NCBI RefSeq assembly: GCF_049651205.1
Contig: NZ_JBASBR010000015.1
Coordinates: 62,001-126,000, forward strand
Source of the DNA: Castellaniella sp049651205
GTDB taxonomy: Bacteria > Pseudomonadota > Gammaproteobacteria > Burkholderiales > Burkholderiaceae_B
Length of the DNA: 64,000 nt
Direction of reading: 5' to 3'
Every line of letters starts with the position of its first letter. The first letter of the stretch is position 1. Shown here piece by piece: positions 45,088 to 54,700 of this stretch. The notes beneath the pieces were generated by a model that saw nothing but the letters and a program-made list of their open reading frames with translations, made no database searches and was not told the DNA's origin. Made by a program: the position numbers and the translations under genes.

Positions 45088-45534
45088 TTATTTGGCCAGT
45101 GCGGGAAGAACGGCAGACTGGGTAGCCGCTACCGACTGCTTGTGCGCTGCGGCCTGCCGGGTGCGCAGCAGAGCCGCGCAATCTGCTTGCTGCTGGTGCA
45201 GTTCTTTAAGAGTTTCGTCGAGATCCCGGCGTTGCTGCTCGAGCTTTTGACGATGGCTTTCGAGCACGTCGGCGTAGTGCTGCAGCTGTGCCAGTGTGCT
45301 GGCATGGCTGCGATCATAGAGATTGATAAGCGTGACGATTTCGGCCAGCTGCAGCCCCAGGCGTCGGCCCCGTAGCGCCAGTTTGAGGCGCGTGCGGTCG
45401 CGGGTGGCATAAACCCGGTTGCGCCCATTGCGGGTGGGGCTGACGATGCCTTGGTCTTCGTAGAAACGGAGGGTGCGGGGTGTGATGCCAAACTCTTGGG
45501 AGAGTTCGGAGATCGTCCAGGTGGCTTGACTCAT
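45088..45534 (-). CDS. liuR: MerR-family regulator LiuR
   Basis: A 148-residue MerR-type regulator. N-terminal winged helix WTISELSQEFGITPRTLRFYEDQG (residues 6-29, shown here only by its position) is followed by a long coiled-coil region at about 75-120. It is the first gene of the operon containing liuA, liuB and liuD, and has a 16-bp palindrome in its promoter like LiuR operators. Established LiuR proteins repress leucine and isovalerate degradation genes; effector identity (a branched-chain acyl-CoA) is inferred. Confidence 0.9.
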   Translation of the reverse strand: MSQATWTISELSQEFGITPRTLRFYEDQGIVSPTRNGRNRVYATRDRTRLKLALRGRRLGLQLAEIVTLINLYDRSHASTLAQLQHYADVLESHRQKLEQQRRDLDETLKELHQQQADCAALLRTRQAAAHKQSVAATQSAVLPALAK

Positions 45535-45566
45535 GGCACAGCCCGTCGTGAAATTGAAGTCTCTTT

Positions 45567-45614
45567 ATTATGCGCGCAGTTTACGTTAACGTAAAGACAA
45601 GACTCTGCCATAAT
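45567..45614. promoter_or_regulatory. Divergent promoters sharing a LiuR-type operator
   Basis: The perfect 16-bp palindrome TTTACGTTAACGTAAA lies at 45580-45595. On the minus strand TTTACG (45590-45595) and CATAAT (45567-45572) are 17 bp apart, a good sigma-70 promoter for liuR-liuA-aceK. On the plus strand TTAACG (45586-45591) and CATAAT (45609-45614) are also 17 bp apart and serve the metallo-beta-lactamase gene. Binding to the palindrome would cover both -35 boxes. Confidence 0.75.
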
Positions 45615-45670
45615 GGCTCTTTGCCTATTCTCTTATCGGCCCGGTTTCTACCCTATACAAGGAGGCCTGC

Positions 45671-46747
45671 ATGAATCCGCAGGAAAACGCACTGCAATAT
45701 CCCTGGAACCAAACGCTGCCTGAACCCGGGCAGGCGCTGGCCGTTGCCGATGGCGTACGCTGGATTCGCATGCCCCTGCCGTTTGCGCTTGATCATATCA
45801 ACCTCTGGCTGCTGCGCGACCGCATCGACGGCCGGGACGGCTGGACTGTCATCGACTGCGGCATCGACCGCAGCGAAGTGCGCGACTGCTGGGAGACCGT
45901 GTTCTCGCAATCCCTGGAAGGCCTGCCCGTCTTGCGTGTTCTTGTCACCCACATGCACCCTGATCACGTCGGCCTGGCGCACTGGCTGTGCAAACGCTGG
46001 GACGCCCCTTTGTGGATGTCCATGACCGACTACGCACTGGCCCGCCTGTGGGCTGGCAGCGCGGTGGCTGATACCGCCACCGAAGGCAGCGGCCCGGCTG
46101 GCGAAACCGCCGCCCGCCACTTTGCCCGCCATGGCCTCGTCAACCCTGAGGCCCAGGCGCTCATCCGCAAGCGCCACGACTACTACGCCCGCCTGGTGCC
46201 GGATGTCCCCGCGCGATTTCATCGCCTGCTGCACGGCCACCCCATCCAGATCGGTGGCCGCCCCTGGCACATCATTGTGGGCTACGGCCATGCGCCCGAA
46301 CACGTCTCGCTCTGGTGCCCCACTCTGGACGTCCTGATCTCCGGCGACATGGTGCTGCCGCGTATCTCCACCAACATCAGCGTCTTCGACCTCGAGCCAG
46401 AAGCCAATCCCTTGCCGCTGTACCTGGAATCGCTAAACGCCTACGACCCCTTGCCCGAGCAAACCCTGGTGTTGCCCTCGCACGGCCGCCCCTTCAGGGG
46501 CCTGCATGCCCGCATTGCCCAGCAGCAATCCCACCACGCCGACCGCCTGGCCGATGTGCTGGCGGCCTGTGCCCAACCCAAAAGCGCGCACGATCTCCTG
46601 CCCGTCCTGTTTCACCGCCAGCTTGATCTTCACCAGCTCAGCTTTGCCATGGGCGAATCCATTGCCCACCTGCACGCCCTATACTTTCAGGGTGCCCTGA
46701 AACGCACCCTGGGCGCCGATGACGTCTATCGTTTTCAGCAGGCCTAA
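45671..46747 (+). CDS. Metallo-beta-lactamase-fold hydrolase
   Basis: A 358-residue protein with the zinc motif THMHPDHVG (H94, H96, D98, H99), a later H-type ligand region GYGHAPEHV near 200, LISGDMVLP near 220 and a final LPSHGRPF near 270. The C-terminal 70 residues form a helical winged-helix-like extension seen in the same group of hydrolases. AAGGAGG precedes the ATG. It is divergent from liuR with a shared operator, so a role in acyl-CoA or acid metabolism (possibly a thioester hydrolase) is inferred and not shown. Confidence 0.85.
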   Translation: MNPQENALQYPWNQTLPEPGQALAVADGVRWIRMPLPFALDHINLWLLRDRIDGRDGWTVIDCGIDRSEVRDCWETVFSQSLEGLPVLRVLVTHMHPDHVGLAHWLCKRWDAPLWMSMTDYALARLWAGSAVADTATEGSGPAGETAARHFARHGLVNPEAQALIRKRHDYYARLVPDVPARFHRLLHGHPIQIGGRPWHIIVGYGHAPEHVSLWCPTLDVLISGDMVLPRISTNISVFDLEPEANPLPLYLESLNAYDPLPEQTLVLPSHGRPFRGLHARIAQQQSHHADRLADVLAACAQPKSAHDLLPVLFHRQLDLHQLSFAMGESIAHLHALYFQGALKRTLGADDVYRFQQA

Positions 46748-46818
46748 CATATCGCACGCCCAGACACCGGCAGCCGCCCTGCAGGCCAGCCCGCACCGTA
46801 TCCAATACAGGAAAACTC

Positions 46819-48048
46819 ATGCCCCGCGAATCAACCGGTGACGCTCCCGACCGCATCGACACCCAATTGCAACACATCGGCCAGGCACCCCTGGATCCCG
46901 TCACTGGAGCGGGCCCGGTTGCCTTGCCCTCCATGCGCACCAGCACCGTGCGTTTCGCCTCCATGGACATGCTCGACCGCGCCCAGGCTGCCAAACAGCG
47001 TGGAGAACGCGTGCCCACCTACGGCCGTGTCGGCCTGCAAACCCACGAAGCCCTTGAAACCCTGCTGTGTCGCCTCGAAGGCGGCCAACGCGCCTTTCTT
47101 GCCCCGTCCGGCATGGCGGCCATCAGCATGGCCCTCATGGCCTGCCTCAGCCAGGGAGAGCACGCCCTGGTTGTCGACTGCGTCTATGGTCCGGTGCGCT
47201 ACCTGCACAAAACCATCCTCTCGCGCATGGGCATCGCCGCCGATTTCGTCGCTCCCAGCCTCGACCAACTGCAAGCCGCCCTACGCCCCGAAACCCGTAT
47301 TCTGTATCTCGAATCCCCGGGCTCGCTGCTGCTCGAAATGCTCGACCTTCCCGCATTGGCCCGCTGGGCCCATCAGCACAAACTCACCGTCATCGCCGAC
47401 AACACCTGGGGCTCCGGCTACATCTACCAGCCTCTCACCCTAGGCGCCGATATCTCCGTCATCGCGGCCACCAAATACATCGGCGGTCACTCCGATCTCA
47501 TGCTGGGCGCCGCCGTTGCCACCGACCCCGCCCTCATCGCCCGCCTGCACGAAACCCACTACGCCCTGGGCAGCACCGTCAGTGCCGATGACGCCTGGCT
47601 TGCCCTGCGTGGTGCCCGCACCCTGGGCCTGCGCATGCGCGGCTGCGCCGAAAATGCTCAAACCGTCTGTCAATGGCTGGCTCAGCAACCCCAGGTCTCC
47701 CGCATCTTCTTTCCCGCCTGGCCAGAAGACCCCGGCCACGCCCTCTGGCAACGAGACGCCAAGGGCTCCAATGGCCTCCTGGCCGTCGCCGTCGATTTCA
47801 CTACCCCCCAAACCCGACGCCTCATCGACCACCTGCGCCTCTTTGGCATCGGCTATTCCTGGGGCGGCTACGAAAGCCTCGTCACCCAGGTCGAACCCTC
47901 CGCTCTGGCCTCGCACCACTACTGGGGTGCCAACGCCACCCCCCGCATGCAAGCCGGCACCGTCCTGCGCCTGCACATCGGCCTGGAAGACCCCGTCGAC
48001 CTGATCGCCGATCTGGACGAAGCCTTCAAGGCCGCTGCCCAGCCGTAG
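46819..48048 (+). CDS. metC: Cystathionine beta-lyase / trans-sulfuration PLP enzyme
   Basis: A 409-residue Cys/Met metabolism PLP enzyme. The Schiff-base lysine is K219 (VIAATKYIGGHSD), with FLAPSGMAAISMAL near 95 for phosphate binding and VIADNTWGSGY holding the ring aspartate. The C-terminal GYSWGGYESLV matches MetC rather than MetB or MetZ. It likely cleaves cystathionine to homocysteine, ammonia and pyruvate. It is 71 bp after the hydrolase gene on the same strand and is followed by several hairpins. Confidence 0.87.
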   Translation: MPRESTGDAPDRIDTQLQHIGQAPLDPVTGAGPVALPSMRTSTVRFASMDMLDRAQAAKQRGERVPTYGRVGLQTHEALETLLCRLEGGQRAFLAPSGMAAISMALMACLSQGEHALVVDCVYGPVRYLHKTILSRMGIAADFVAPSLDQLQAALRPETRILYLESPGSLLLEMLDLPALARWAHQHKLTVIADNTWGSGYIYQPLTLGADISVIAATKYIGGHSDLMLGAAVATDPALIARLHETHYALGSTVSADDAWLALRGARTLGLRMRGCAENAQTVCQWLAQQPQVSRIFFPAWPEDPGHALWQRDAKGSNGLLAVAVDFTTPQTRRLIDHLRLFGIGYSWGGYESLVTQVEPSALASHHYWGANATPRMQAGTVLRLHIGLEDPVDLIADLDEAFKAAAQP

Positions 48049-48063
48049 TTGCTTCCCGAACCA

Positions 48064-48145
48064 CCAGGCACTGCCGTTGCCTGGGAAGCCCGCGGTAGAA
48101 ACACAGGTGATGGAGCATCTGCCCGCATCCAGGGCGCGGGCAGAT
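48064..48145. repeat. Two consecutive perfect hairpins 3' of metC
   Basis: CCAGGCA / TGCCTGG (48064-48084, 7-bp stem) and ATCTGCCCGC / GCGGGCAGAT (48117-48145, 10-bp stem, 9-nt loop) follow the metC stop. Neither has a clean U-tract. They may protect the 3' end of the message. Confidence 0.6.
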
Positions 48146-48175
48146 TAAAAGACAAAGCGGATATAAAAAGAAAAA

Positions 48176-48203
48176 GGTCAGGGTTCCGATCAACCCTGGC
48201 CTT
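48176..48203 (+). terminator. Terminator of the metC transcript
   Basis: A 10-bp stem with one G-U pair (GGTCAGGGTT / AACCCTGGCC) and a 6-nt loop lies 128 bp after metC, is preceded by an A-rich run and followed by TTAATCATTT. It is the best terminator candidate for the plus-strand transcript here. Confidence 0.7.
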
Positions 48204-48274
48204 AATCATTTACTGTGAAGCACCGCCGAAACAGCAGCCCAAAAAAAGCGGCCCAAAAAACGTAATCGCCAGCT

Positions 48275-48493
48275 GGGGGAGGCGGGGCCTCTGGCAAAGG
48301 CTTCGCGCCCGCCGCTTAAAAGCAGGGCGGCGGGGAGGCAAGTGAGCCGCCGTTCAAGGGGGCGCTTGTGATTCGTCCGGGGGACGAATCACCCCGCGCG
48401 TTTGGCGAACGCCCCGCCACCCTGCTTTTAAGCGGGCAGTTTCGGCGCAGCCGAAACCGGGCAAGGCCTGCGGCCAGAGGCTCCGCCTCCCCC
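48275..48493. repeat. 219-bp nested palindromic element
   Basis: Outer arms 48275-48295 and 48473-48493 are complementary at 20 of 21 positions; inner arms 48312-48335 and 48412-48435 at 23 of 24; a perfect 10-bp hairpin lies at the centre (48369-48391). An additional perfect 8-bp hairpin (48439-48457) interrupts the right half. The whole is GC-rich, has no credible gene and could fold into one long cruciform. It is probably a miniature mobile element or extragenic palindrome. Confidence 0.8.
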
Positions 48494-48498
48494 GGCGC

Positions 48499-48557
48499 TT
48501 AAGAACTTACTTCTGCGTTTAAGAACTTACTTCTGCGTTTAAGAACTTACTTCTGCG
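48499..48557. repeat. Three tandem 20-bp repeats overlapping the dsbA stop
   Basis: The 20-bp unit beginning AAGAACTTACTTCTGCG occurs at 48501-48520 and 48521-48540 and, for 17 bp, at 48541-48557. The third copy contains the dsbA stop codon and last codons. The other two look like duplications of the gene end into the 3' region. Confidence 0.85.
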
Positions 48558-49170
48558 CCGCAAGTACCTTTTTCACCAGTGTGTCGGTTTCGTCAATCGC
48601 CCCCTGATAGCTACCCGTGTGCGAAGGCGAGGTCACATACTGTCCGCCAATCGCAAACGAAGGCGTCCCATCAATGTGATAGGCCTTGGCCAGCTCTGTG
48701 GCACGCTTGATCTTTGTCTCGACCCCAAACGAATTGAACACATCCGTAAACGCCTGACGATCTACCCCCTGTGTCACGATCCAATCCGTAATCTCATCGG
48801 CGGTAAACAGCTTTTCGCCGTTTTCGTGAATCGCCTTGAATACAGTCGCGTGCAGATCCAGACGACCCAAGGCTTCGAGTGCGTAATACAGCTTTTGAAG
48901 ATCTTTCATGCTGGCATTGAACGCAACCGGCACTCCCTTGAACACCACCGTATCCGGCAGGGTCTTGCGCCACTTCTCCACCAAGGGCTCGATCTTGGCA
49001 CAATGAGGGCACGTATAGGCAAAAAACTCCAGGACTTCAACCTTGCCCGGACTATCCGTAGGTTGCACAGGATCCAGCGTATCAAACGGAGCAGCCTGTG
49101 CCGCCGGCATGACCAGTGCTGCAACACCCAGCACCACAAGCGACAAAGCGCGAGAGAATAAACCTGACAT
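48547..49170 (-). CDS. dsbA: Thiol:disulfide interchange protein DsbA
   Basis: A periplasmic oxidase that forms disulfide bonds. The 207 residues begin with a signal peptide (1-26, MPAAQA before APFD), followed by a thioredoxin domain with the active site C54-P-H-C57 and the cis-proline in GTPSFAIGG near 172. The frame opens at 49206, but ATG 49170 with GGAG upstream starts the signal peptide. It follows a SPOR-domain gene and argS on the same strand. Its stop codon lies in the last copy of a triple 20-bp repeat. Confidence 0.94.
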   Translation of the reverse strand: MSGLFSRALSLVVLGVAALVMPAAQAAPFDTLDPVQPTDSPGKVEVLEFFAYTCPHCAKIEPLVEKWRKTLPDTVVFKGVPVAFNASMKDLQKLYYALEALGRLDLHATVFKAIHENGEKLFTADEITDWIVTQGVDRQAFTDVFNSFGVETKIKRATELAKAYHIDGTPSFAIGGQYVTSPSHTGSYQGAIDETDTLVKKVLAAQK

Positions 49171-49241
49171 TATCGAAACTCCAAAACGCAGTGATAGCCC
49201 CATCATAGGGGATACAAAGAATAAGTTGCCAACCAGCTATC

Positions 49242-49955
49242 TTAGGGCCGCACCACCGAAGATTCCAGCTTCGCATCGCCCAGCTTCGTGCGCGCCTGGT
49301 TCATCTCGTCGATGCCCTTGAACGGCCCCACTCGTACCCGATTGATCGTCGCCCCATTGGATTCGGCGGTCTCGATGTGTACCGGCAAGCCCAGCAAAAT
49401 GATCTGTGCCAGCATCGCCTGAGCGTCCGGTTTCGAGCGAAACGCCCCCGTTTGCAGGAAATACGTGGTTTGCGTATTGGCTGCGGGCTGATTGTTGGGT
49501 GGTGGAGGAGCCGGCGTGCTGACGGTTGCATCCGTCGCCTTTGTGGCCGGTTTGCTTACCACCGGTGCAGCCTTTTGGGCTGTGGCAAGGGCGGGGGCTT
49601 TGCTGGATGGTGTATCCAGCCCTGCAATAATCTGGCCGATGGCGTCTGTCAACGGGGTTTCACCCTGGCTGGGCTCGGGTGCCGCGCCTGGCGGGTTGAT
49701 CGAACTACCCCCTTGCGCCGGCGTGCGTGTGCCCGCCGGGCCATCCTTGCCATACAGCGCAATATTGGGATCCGGCGCATTGGCCACATCCGGCAGCAAG
49801 GTGGCCGGTGTGCTGCGGCTGGCCTTGTCCTTGAATGGCATCGGTGCCTGGGTGACAAACAAGGCCACCGCCACGGCGGCGGCAACCCCAAGTACCATCC
49901 CCAGGATCAGTCCGAACCAGGCGCTGGAAGACTTTTTTTTCTTGCGTGTTGCCAT
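49242..49955 (-). CDS. SPOR-domain membrane protein (FtsN/DedD-like)
   Basis: A 237-residue bitopic inner-membrane protein: a basic N terminus (ATRKKKKSSS), one transmembrane helix at about 12-34, a Pro/Ala-rich periplasmic linker, and a C-terminal SPOR domain from about 160 (YFLQTGAFRSKPDAQAMLAQ ... RVRVGPFKG) that binds denuded septal peptidoglycan. The TTG two codons upstream touches the argS stop, so ATG 49955 is taken. It lies between argS and dsbA, 6 bp after argS. Probably part of the division machinery. Confidence 0.87.
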   Translation of the reverse strand: MATRKKKKSSSAWFGLILGMVLGVAAAVAVALFVTQAPMPFKDKASRSTPATLLPDVANAPDPNIALYGKDGPAGTRTPAQGGSSINPPGAAPEPSQGETPLTDAIGQIIAGLDTPSSKAPALATAQKAAPVVSKPATKATDATVSTPAPPPPNNQPAANTQTTYFLQTGAFRSKPDAQAMLAQIILLGLPVHIETAESNGATINRVRVGPFKGIDEMNQARTKLGDAKLESSVVRP

Positions 49956-49961
49956 AATCAA

Positions 49962-51644
49962 CTACATCCGTTCGGGGGCGCTGACCCCCAGTAACCCCAG
50001 GCCATTGGCAATCACCTGGGCAGTGGCGCGCGCCAGGCGCAGGCGCGCCGTGCGTAGCGCGGCATCCTCAACCAGGATGCGCTCTGCGTTGTACCACGCG
50101 TGGAAATCAGCGGCGCAATCGCGCAGCCAGAATGCCAATTGGTGGGGGGCGAGTTCTTGGGCTGCCTGGGTAAGCACCGACGGGTACTCGGCCAAACGCT
50201 GCAGCAGGCTGATTTCGGTGGGTGCTGTCAGCAAGGAGGCGTCGGCGCCAGCTGCCTGCTGTGCGGCATCATGTTGGCGCAGCAAGGAGTGAATCCGTGC
50301 ATGTGCGTACTGAATGTAATACACCGGGTTTTCTTCGCTGTGTGATAGCGCAAGATCGATATCAAATACGAATTCGGAGTCTGCCCGCCGTTGCGCCAGG
50401 AAAAACCGCACGGCGTCCCGGCCCACCCAATCGATGAGATCGCGCAGCGTGACATAGCTGCCCGCACGTTTGGAAATCTTGACCTCGGCGCCGTCACGCA
50501 TCACCCGCACCATCTTGTGCAGTACGTATGTCGGGTAGTCTGGGGGGATCCCCAGCGACAGGCCCTGCAGCCCCGCCCGCACACGAGCAATAGTGCCATG
50601 GTGGTCGGTGCCCTGGATATTGATGGCGTGGTGAAAGCCGCGATCCCATTTGGCCACGTGGTAGGCCACATCCGGCACAAAATAGGTATACCCGCCTTCG
50701 GACTTGCGCATGACGCGGTCTTTGTCGTCACCCGTGCCGAGCTCGGTGGTGCGCAACCACAGTGCGCCGTCCTGCTCGTAGGTATGACCCGCATCGATCA
50801 GGGCCTGTACCGTGCGCTCCACCCGCCCGCTGGTGTAGAGTGAGCTCTCGAGGTAGTAAGTGTCAAAGTGCAGGTCAAAGGCCTGAAGATCCAGATCTTG
50901 TTCGCGGCGCAGGTACGCCACCGCAAAGCGGCGGATCGCGTCGAGATCATCGAGATCGCCGCTGGCTTGGATGGGCTCGACGTCGTTGGCGTGAACCGTG
51001 GCTTTTGCCAGGTAGTCGCGGGCAATATCCAGAATGTATTCGCCCTTGTAGCCGTCCTCGGGAAAATCCGGGTGATCGGGCTCGATGCCGCGGGCGCGCG
51101 CCTGCACGCTGATGGCCAGGTTGTGGATCTGGTTACCCGCGTCGTTGTAGTAGAACTCGCGACTAACCTGCGCGCCCTGTGTGGCAAACAGCCGGCAGAT
51201 GGAGTCGCCCAGGGCGGCCTGGCGGGCGTGGCCCACATGCAGCGGGCCCGTGGGATTGGCCGAGACGAACTCGACTAGAATCTTTTGGCTGTTGGCAGCG
51301 CGGTGGCCGTATTCGCTGCCTTCGGTGTTGATCACCGCCAGCACGGCTTGGTGTGCCGCGGAGGACAGACGAAAATTGATAAAGCCCGGGCCGGCGACTT
51401 CGGCGTGTGCAATCAGGTCGGCGGCCTGCGGCTGGGCCAGCACGGCGTCGACAATCGCCTGGGCCAGCTCGCGCGGGTTGCGTCGGGCGCTGCGGGCGGC
51501 CTGCATGGCAATATTGCAGGCTACGTCGCCATGCGCGGCCACCTTTGGGCGCTCGAGGGTAATATCCAGCGTGTGTCCTGGGATCAGGGTGTCCAGGGCG
51601 GTGTGCAGGAGGGAAACAATCTGTGTAGTGTGCTGTGGCAGCAT
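49962..51644 (-). CDS. argS: Arginyl-tRNA synthetase
   Basis: Class I synthetase that charges tRNA(Arg). The 560 residues include an N-terminal Add-1 domain (about 1-100, with HGDVACNIAMQAAR), the HIGH signature as HVGH at 136-139 (NPTGPLHVGHARQ), and a C-terminal DALR anticodon-binding region with YAHARIHSLLRQ near 430. No lysine KMSKS motif is obvious (VKISKRAGSYVTL takes its place), as is usual for many ArgRS. It is followed by the SPOR and dsbA genes and preceded at 87 bp by the RHS gene. Confidence 0.95.
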   Translation of the reverse strand: MLPQHTTQIVSLLHTALDTLIPGHTLDITLERPKVAAHGDVACNIAMQAARSARRNPRELAQAIVDAVLAQPQAADLIAHAEVAGPGFINFRLSSAAHQAVLAVINTEGSEYGHRAANSQKILVEFVSANPTGPLHVGHARQAALGDSICRLFATQGAQVSREFYYNDAGNQIHNLAISVQARARGIEPDHPDFPEDGYKGEYILDIARDYLAKATVHANDVEPIQASGDLDDLDAIRRFAVAYLRREQDLDLQAFDLHFDTYYLESSLYTSGRVERTVQALIDAGHTYEQDGALWLRTTELGTGDDKDRVMRKSEGGYTYFVPDVAYHVAKWDRGFHHAINIQGTDHHGTIARVRAGLQGLSLGIPPDYPTYVLHKMVRVMRDGAEVKISKRAGSYVTLRDLIDWVGRDAVRFFLAQRRADSEFVFDIDLALSHSEENPVYYIQYAHARIHSLLRQHDAAQQAAGADASLLTAPTEISLLQRLAEYPSVLTQAAQELAPHQLAFWLRDCAADFHAWYNAERILVEDAALRTARLRLARATAQVIANGLGLLGVSAPERM

Positions 51645-51731
51645 GAAATTGGAATGATGAGCGGTGACAACGACATCGGACAGGCCAAAAGGCTAATGTC
51701 GCCGAAGATACCCCGGAATGATAGCCCGATT

Positions 51732-54700
51732 TCAGGGCGGTCGTGGAATAGTGCCCATCCCTGCCAGGCCCAGTGCGGATTCCAGCCAGGCACCATAGCC
51801 AGCCATATCCACCACCCCCACGCGGTCACCGGCATTGATCTGCCAGCTGCCCGTGCGCTGGATGAAGGATTCAAACAGCGCCCGTTGTGACGTGCCCAGC
51901 CGTGCATCGTCACCCTGCGGGCCCAGTGTCTGGCCGTGCGTATCCTGCAAGGCGCGGTCGCCGCCCAGTACGCGGGCGCCCGGTATGCGCTCGTCGTGCA
52001 ACCAGGGGCGTGTCACGTGCTGATCATCTGCAGATAGATCGTCCAGCGGTACCATCGCTGCCAGGGCCTGCCAGCGCATCCAGTTCAAGGCAACATCCGG
52101 CAGGTCGCCGTCTGCCATGGCCTGGCCCTGGTCATCCAGGATCATGCCGCCGCCAATATCGGCGTGTGCGCCAATGAATGGAGCCTCCACCGTATTGCTG
52201 CTGCCACTGGCGCCGGCCGATACCAGGGGGAAAAGGCTGCGCAGTTCGTGCAGCGCCACAGCATGCGCCACCCAGGACCAGGCGTTGTTGATACTCAGGT
52301 CGTAGCCTGCATTGGCCGCCCCCAGCAGGCCAAATTGGGCCACGGTGTCAAACAGGCCCAGAAACCGCAGGTCCACGCACAGGCCGATGGTGCCGCGCAG
52401 TGGGTCGTCGTAAGAGAACCAGCCATTGCGGGTCTGGTGTGCAATCCGGTTGGCCATGTCGCGGGCAAGCGCTGCCCCACGCGAATACCCCAGGATGTCG
52501 ATGGGTACAGGCTCGGAAGACCCTTGTGCCCGTTGCAGCGCATTCATCAGGGATTGCCACTGATTGCGCAGGATCTGCCCGCTGCTGGCTGCCGTGATGG
52601 CGTCCCAATCCAGGTAGGCGTTGTTGCCCGGCCCGGCATGATAGTACCGGGGGCCGTCCTGGTAGCTTTGCGCAAGTTTCCAGACATTGCTCTGATTGGC
52701 CTGGCCATAGCGGGTGCCGTCAAAGGCCAGCAGGATCAGGCCCAGGGGATCCCGAAAGCGCATGGCTTGCTGGGCGGCATAGCCCAGTGCCTGCTGGCCG
52801 GGTACCGGCCCCAGCGGATCTGGTTCCAGATACTGGCCGCGCTGGGGGAGATACGTGCGAAACCCATTGTCATGCCAGTGGGTAAAGGGGTCTTCGTCTT
52901 GCCCGGGCAGGCGCAAGGGCAGGTTCAGATCGCCGGCAATGCGTTCTGCCCGTCCCAGCACATCGTAGCGAGCCGCCCAGCGCACGGAGGCGGTTTGATC
53001 CGTCATCAGAACAGGAGCGCCCAGTAGGTTGGCGTGCACATAAAAAAGCCTGGTGTGGCCGTCCTCGTCTGTTTGCAGCATGCCCACTGGAGCCTCTTGT
53101 GCATACAGGTAGCGCTCGTGCCGGATGCGCGCAGGACGGCCTGCCTCACCGGGTATCTGGATGCGCCGGGCCACCAGGCGGTTCTCCAGAAACTGGCGGT
53201 CGATGGTGTGCATGCCGCTTTGTTGGCGGATTTGCTGGCCGCGCGCATTATAGGTGTAGCGAATCATCGGGTCATTGGGCAGCAGCACCTGAGACAGGCG
53301 CTGCTGGGCCTGATAGCGCAACACAGTGGTCTCCAGCTGCATGGGTAGCCCTGCTGCGCTGCGTCGGATGGCCGGCAGTGCGTCAGGCGGTGGTGCATCG
53401 GGGCCGGAGAGGCGCCGGTGGGCCAGCAGCCGGCCGTCGTTGGCCCAGGCCCACCAGTCTGTGGCTGGGGGTTGTGCCGGAGTCTGGGTGTGACTGCCCG
53501 TCATGCGGTCTGCCGCATCGTAATGAAACATCTGAATATGCCAGGCACCGGGCACGCCTTGCTGCCAGCGGCTGACACGCCCCCGCTTATCATGCCAGCG
53601 CCGCTCGGCCCACCGCAGTTGCTTGCCTTGTGTCAGCAGCAGGGCTTGGGTACGGCCCCGCGCATCTGCCTGCGCTTGCAGCTGCAGGCCATTGCCATAG
53701 CGGTAGCCGGCCAGCCCGGCCACCGTGTCGATCACGGGGTGCAGGCGGCCGTCGGCAGATTGCCAGGTGAGGGCGGCCAGATGGCCGTTGGCCAGCCAGC
53801 GGTAGTGCAGGGCGCCGCCCTCGGGCAGATGGTGGCGTACCCGTTGTCCGGCAGGGTTGTAGTCAAATCTGTCCTGCCATGAAGAGGTGCCTGTCGGATG
53901 CGGGCGGCGCAGATAGCGGGCCACCAGCTGTCCCTTGTCGTTGTAGGTACGCTGTTCGCGCTCGGCCGGGTGATCCAGTCGCCGCAACTGGCGTCCACGC
54001 CATTGCAGCTGCACGCTGACCCCTGGTGTATCTGGTGCGGCATAGTGGATCTGTACTGGACGGCCCACCGCATCCAGCTGCCAGCGCTGGCCACCGCCGT
54101 GCACCTGGCGCAGGCCCTGGGGCCTGCCTTTGGCATCAAACAGCCATTGGGTGTGGCCGCCAAGCGTGCTGAACCAACTATCCAGCATCCCCTGGGGGTT
54201 GTAATGCAGCTGCAGACCAGGCCACAGACCTTCATGCTGGATGAGAGTGCGGATCTGCCCCGAGGGATGCCGATGGATTTCCAGGCCTGCCAGGGCGCTC
54301 AGGCGCCCGGCGGCGTCTCGCCGGACGCTGCCTTCTGCCTGCCTTGCACGCGCCAGGGTCTCTTTGATGGCCAGCGCATTGGGTGCCTGGCTGTGCGGCC
54401 CGGATACTGCGCGCGTGACGCGTCCCAGCGCATCATAAGACCAGCTGCGCGCCCGCCAGCGCCGGCCCTGGGGGGTCGCCAGGCTGATGCCGGTGATGGC
54501 CCGCACGTGGCCGCCCTGATGCGCTGCTTCGTAATGGTAGTGCCGCTGCATGCCGTCCGGCCGACGTACCCGCTGGAGATGCATCACCACGGATTGTGCC
54601 GAAGTGCCCGTATCTGCATGATCTGTGGGCACAAGCGGCGCCGGGAGGCTTTCTACTGCCTGCGCTGGCGCCACAGGCGGGGTGATGGGGGCGGGGGCGT

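Noticed and set aside
48049..48345. A possible 98-residue gene after metC
   Set aside because: It runs through three hairpins and the metC terminator, lacks a ribosome-binding site and has no recognisable sequence.
48499..48557. CRISPR array
   Set aside because: The 20-bp units are directly adjacent with no spacers and no cas genes are present.
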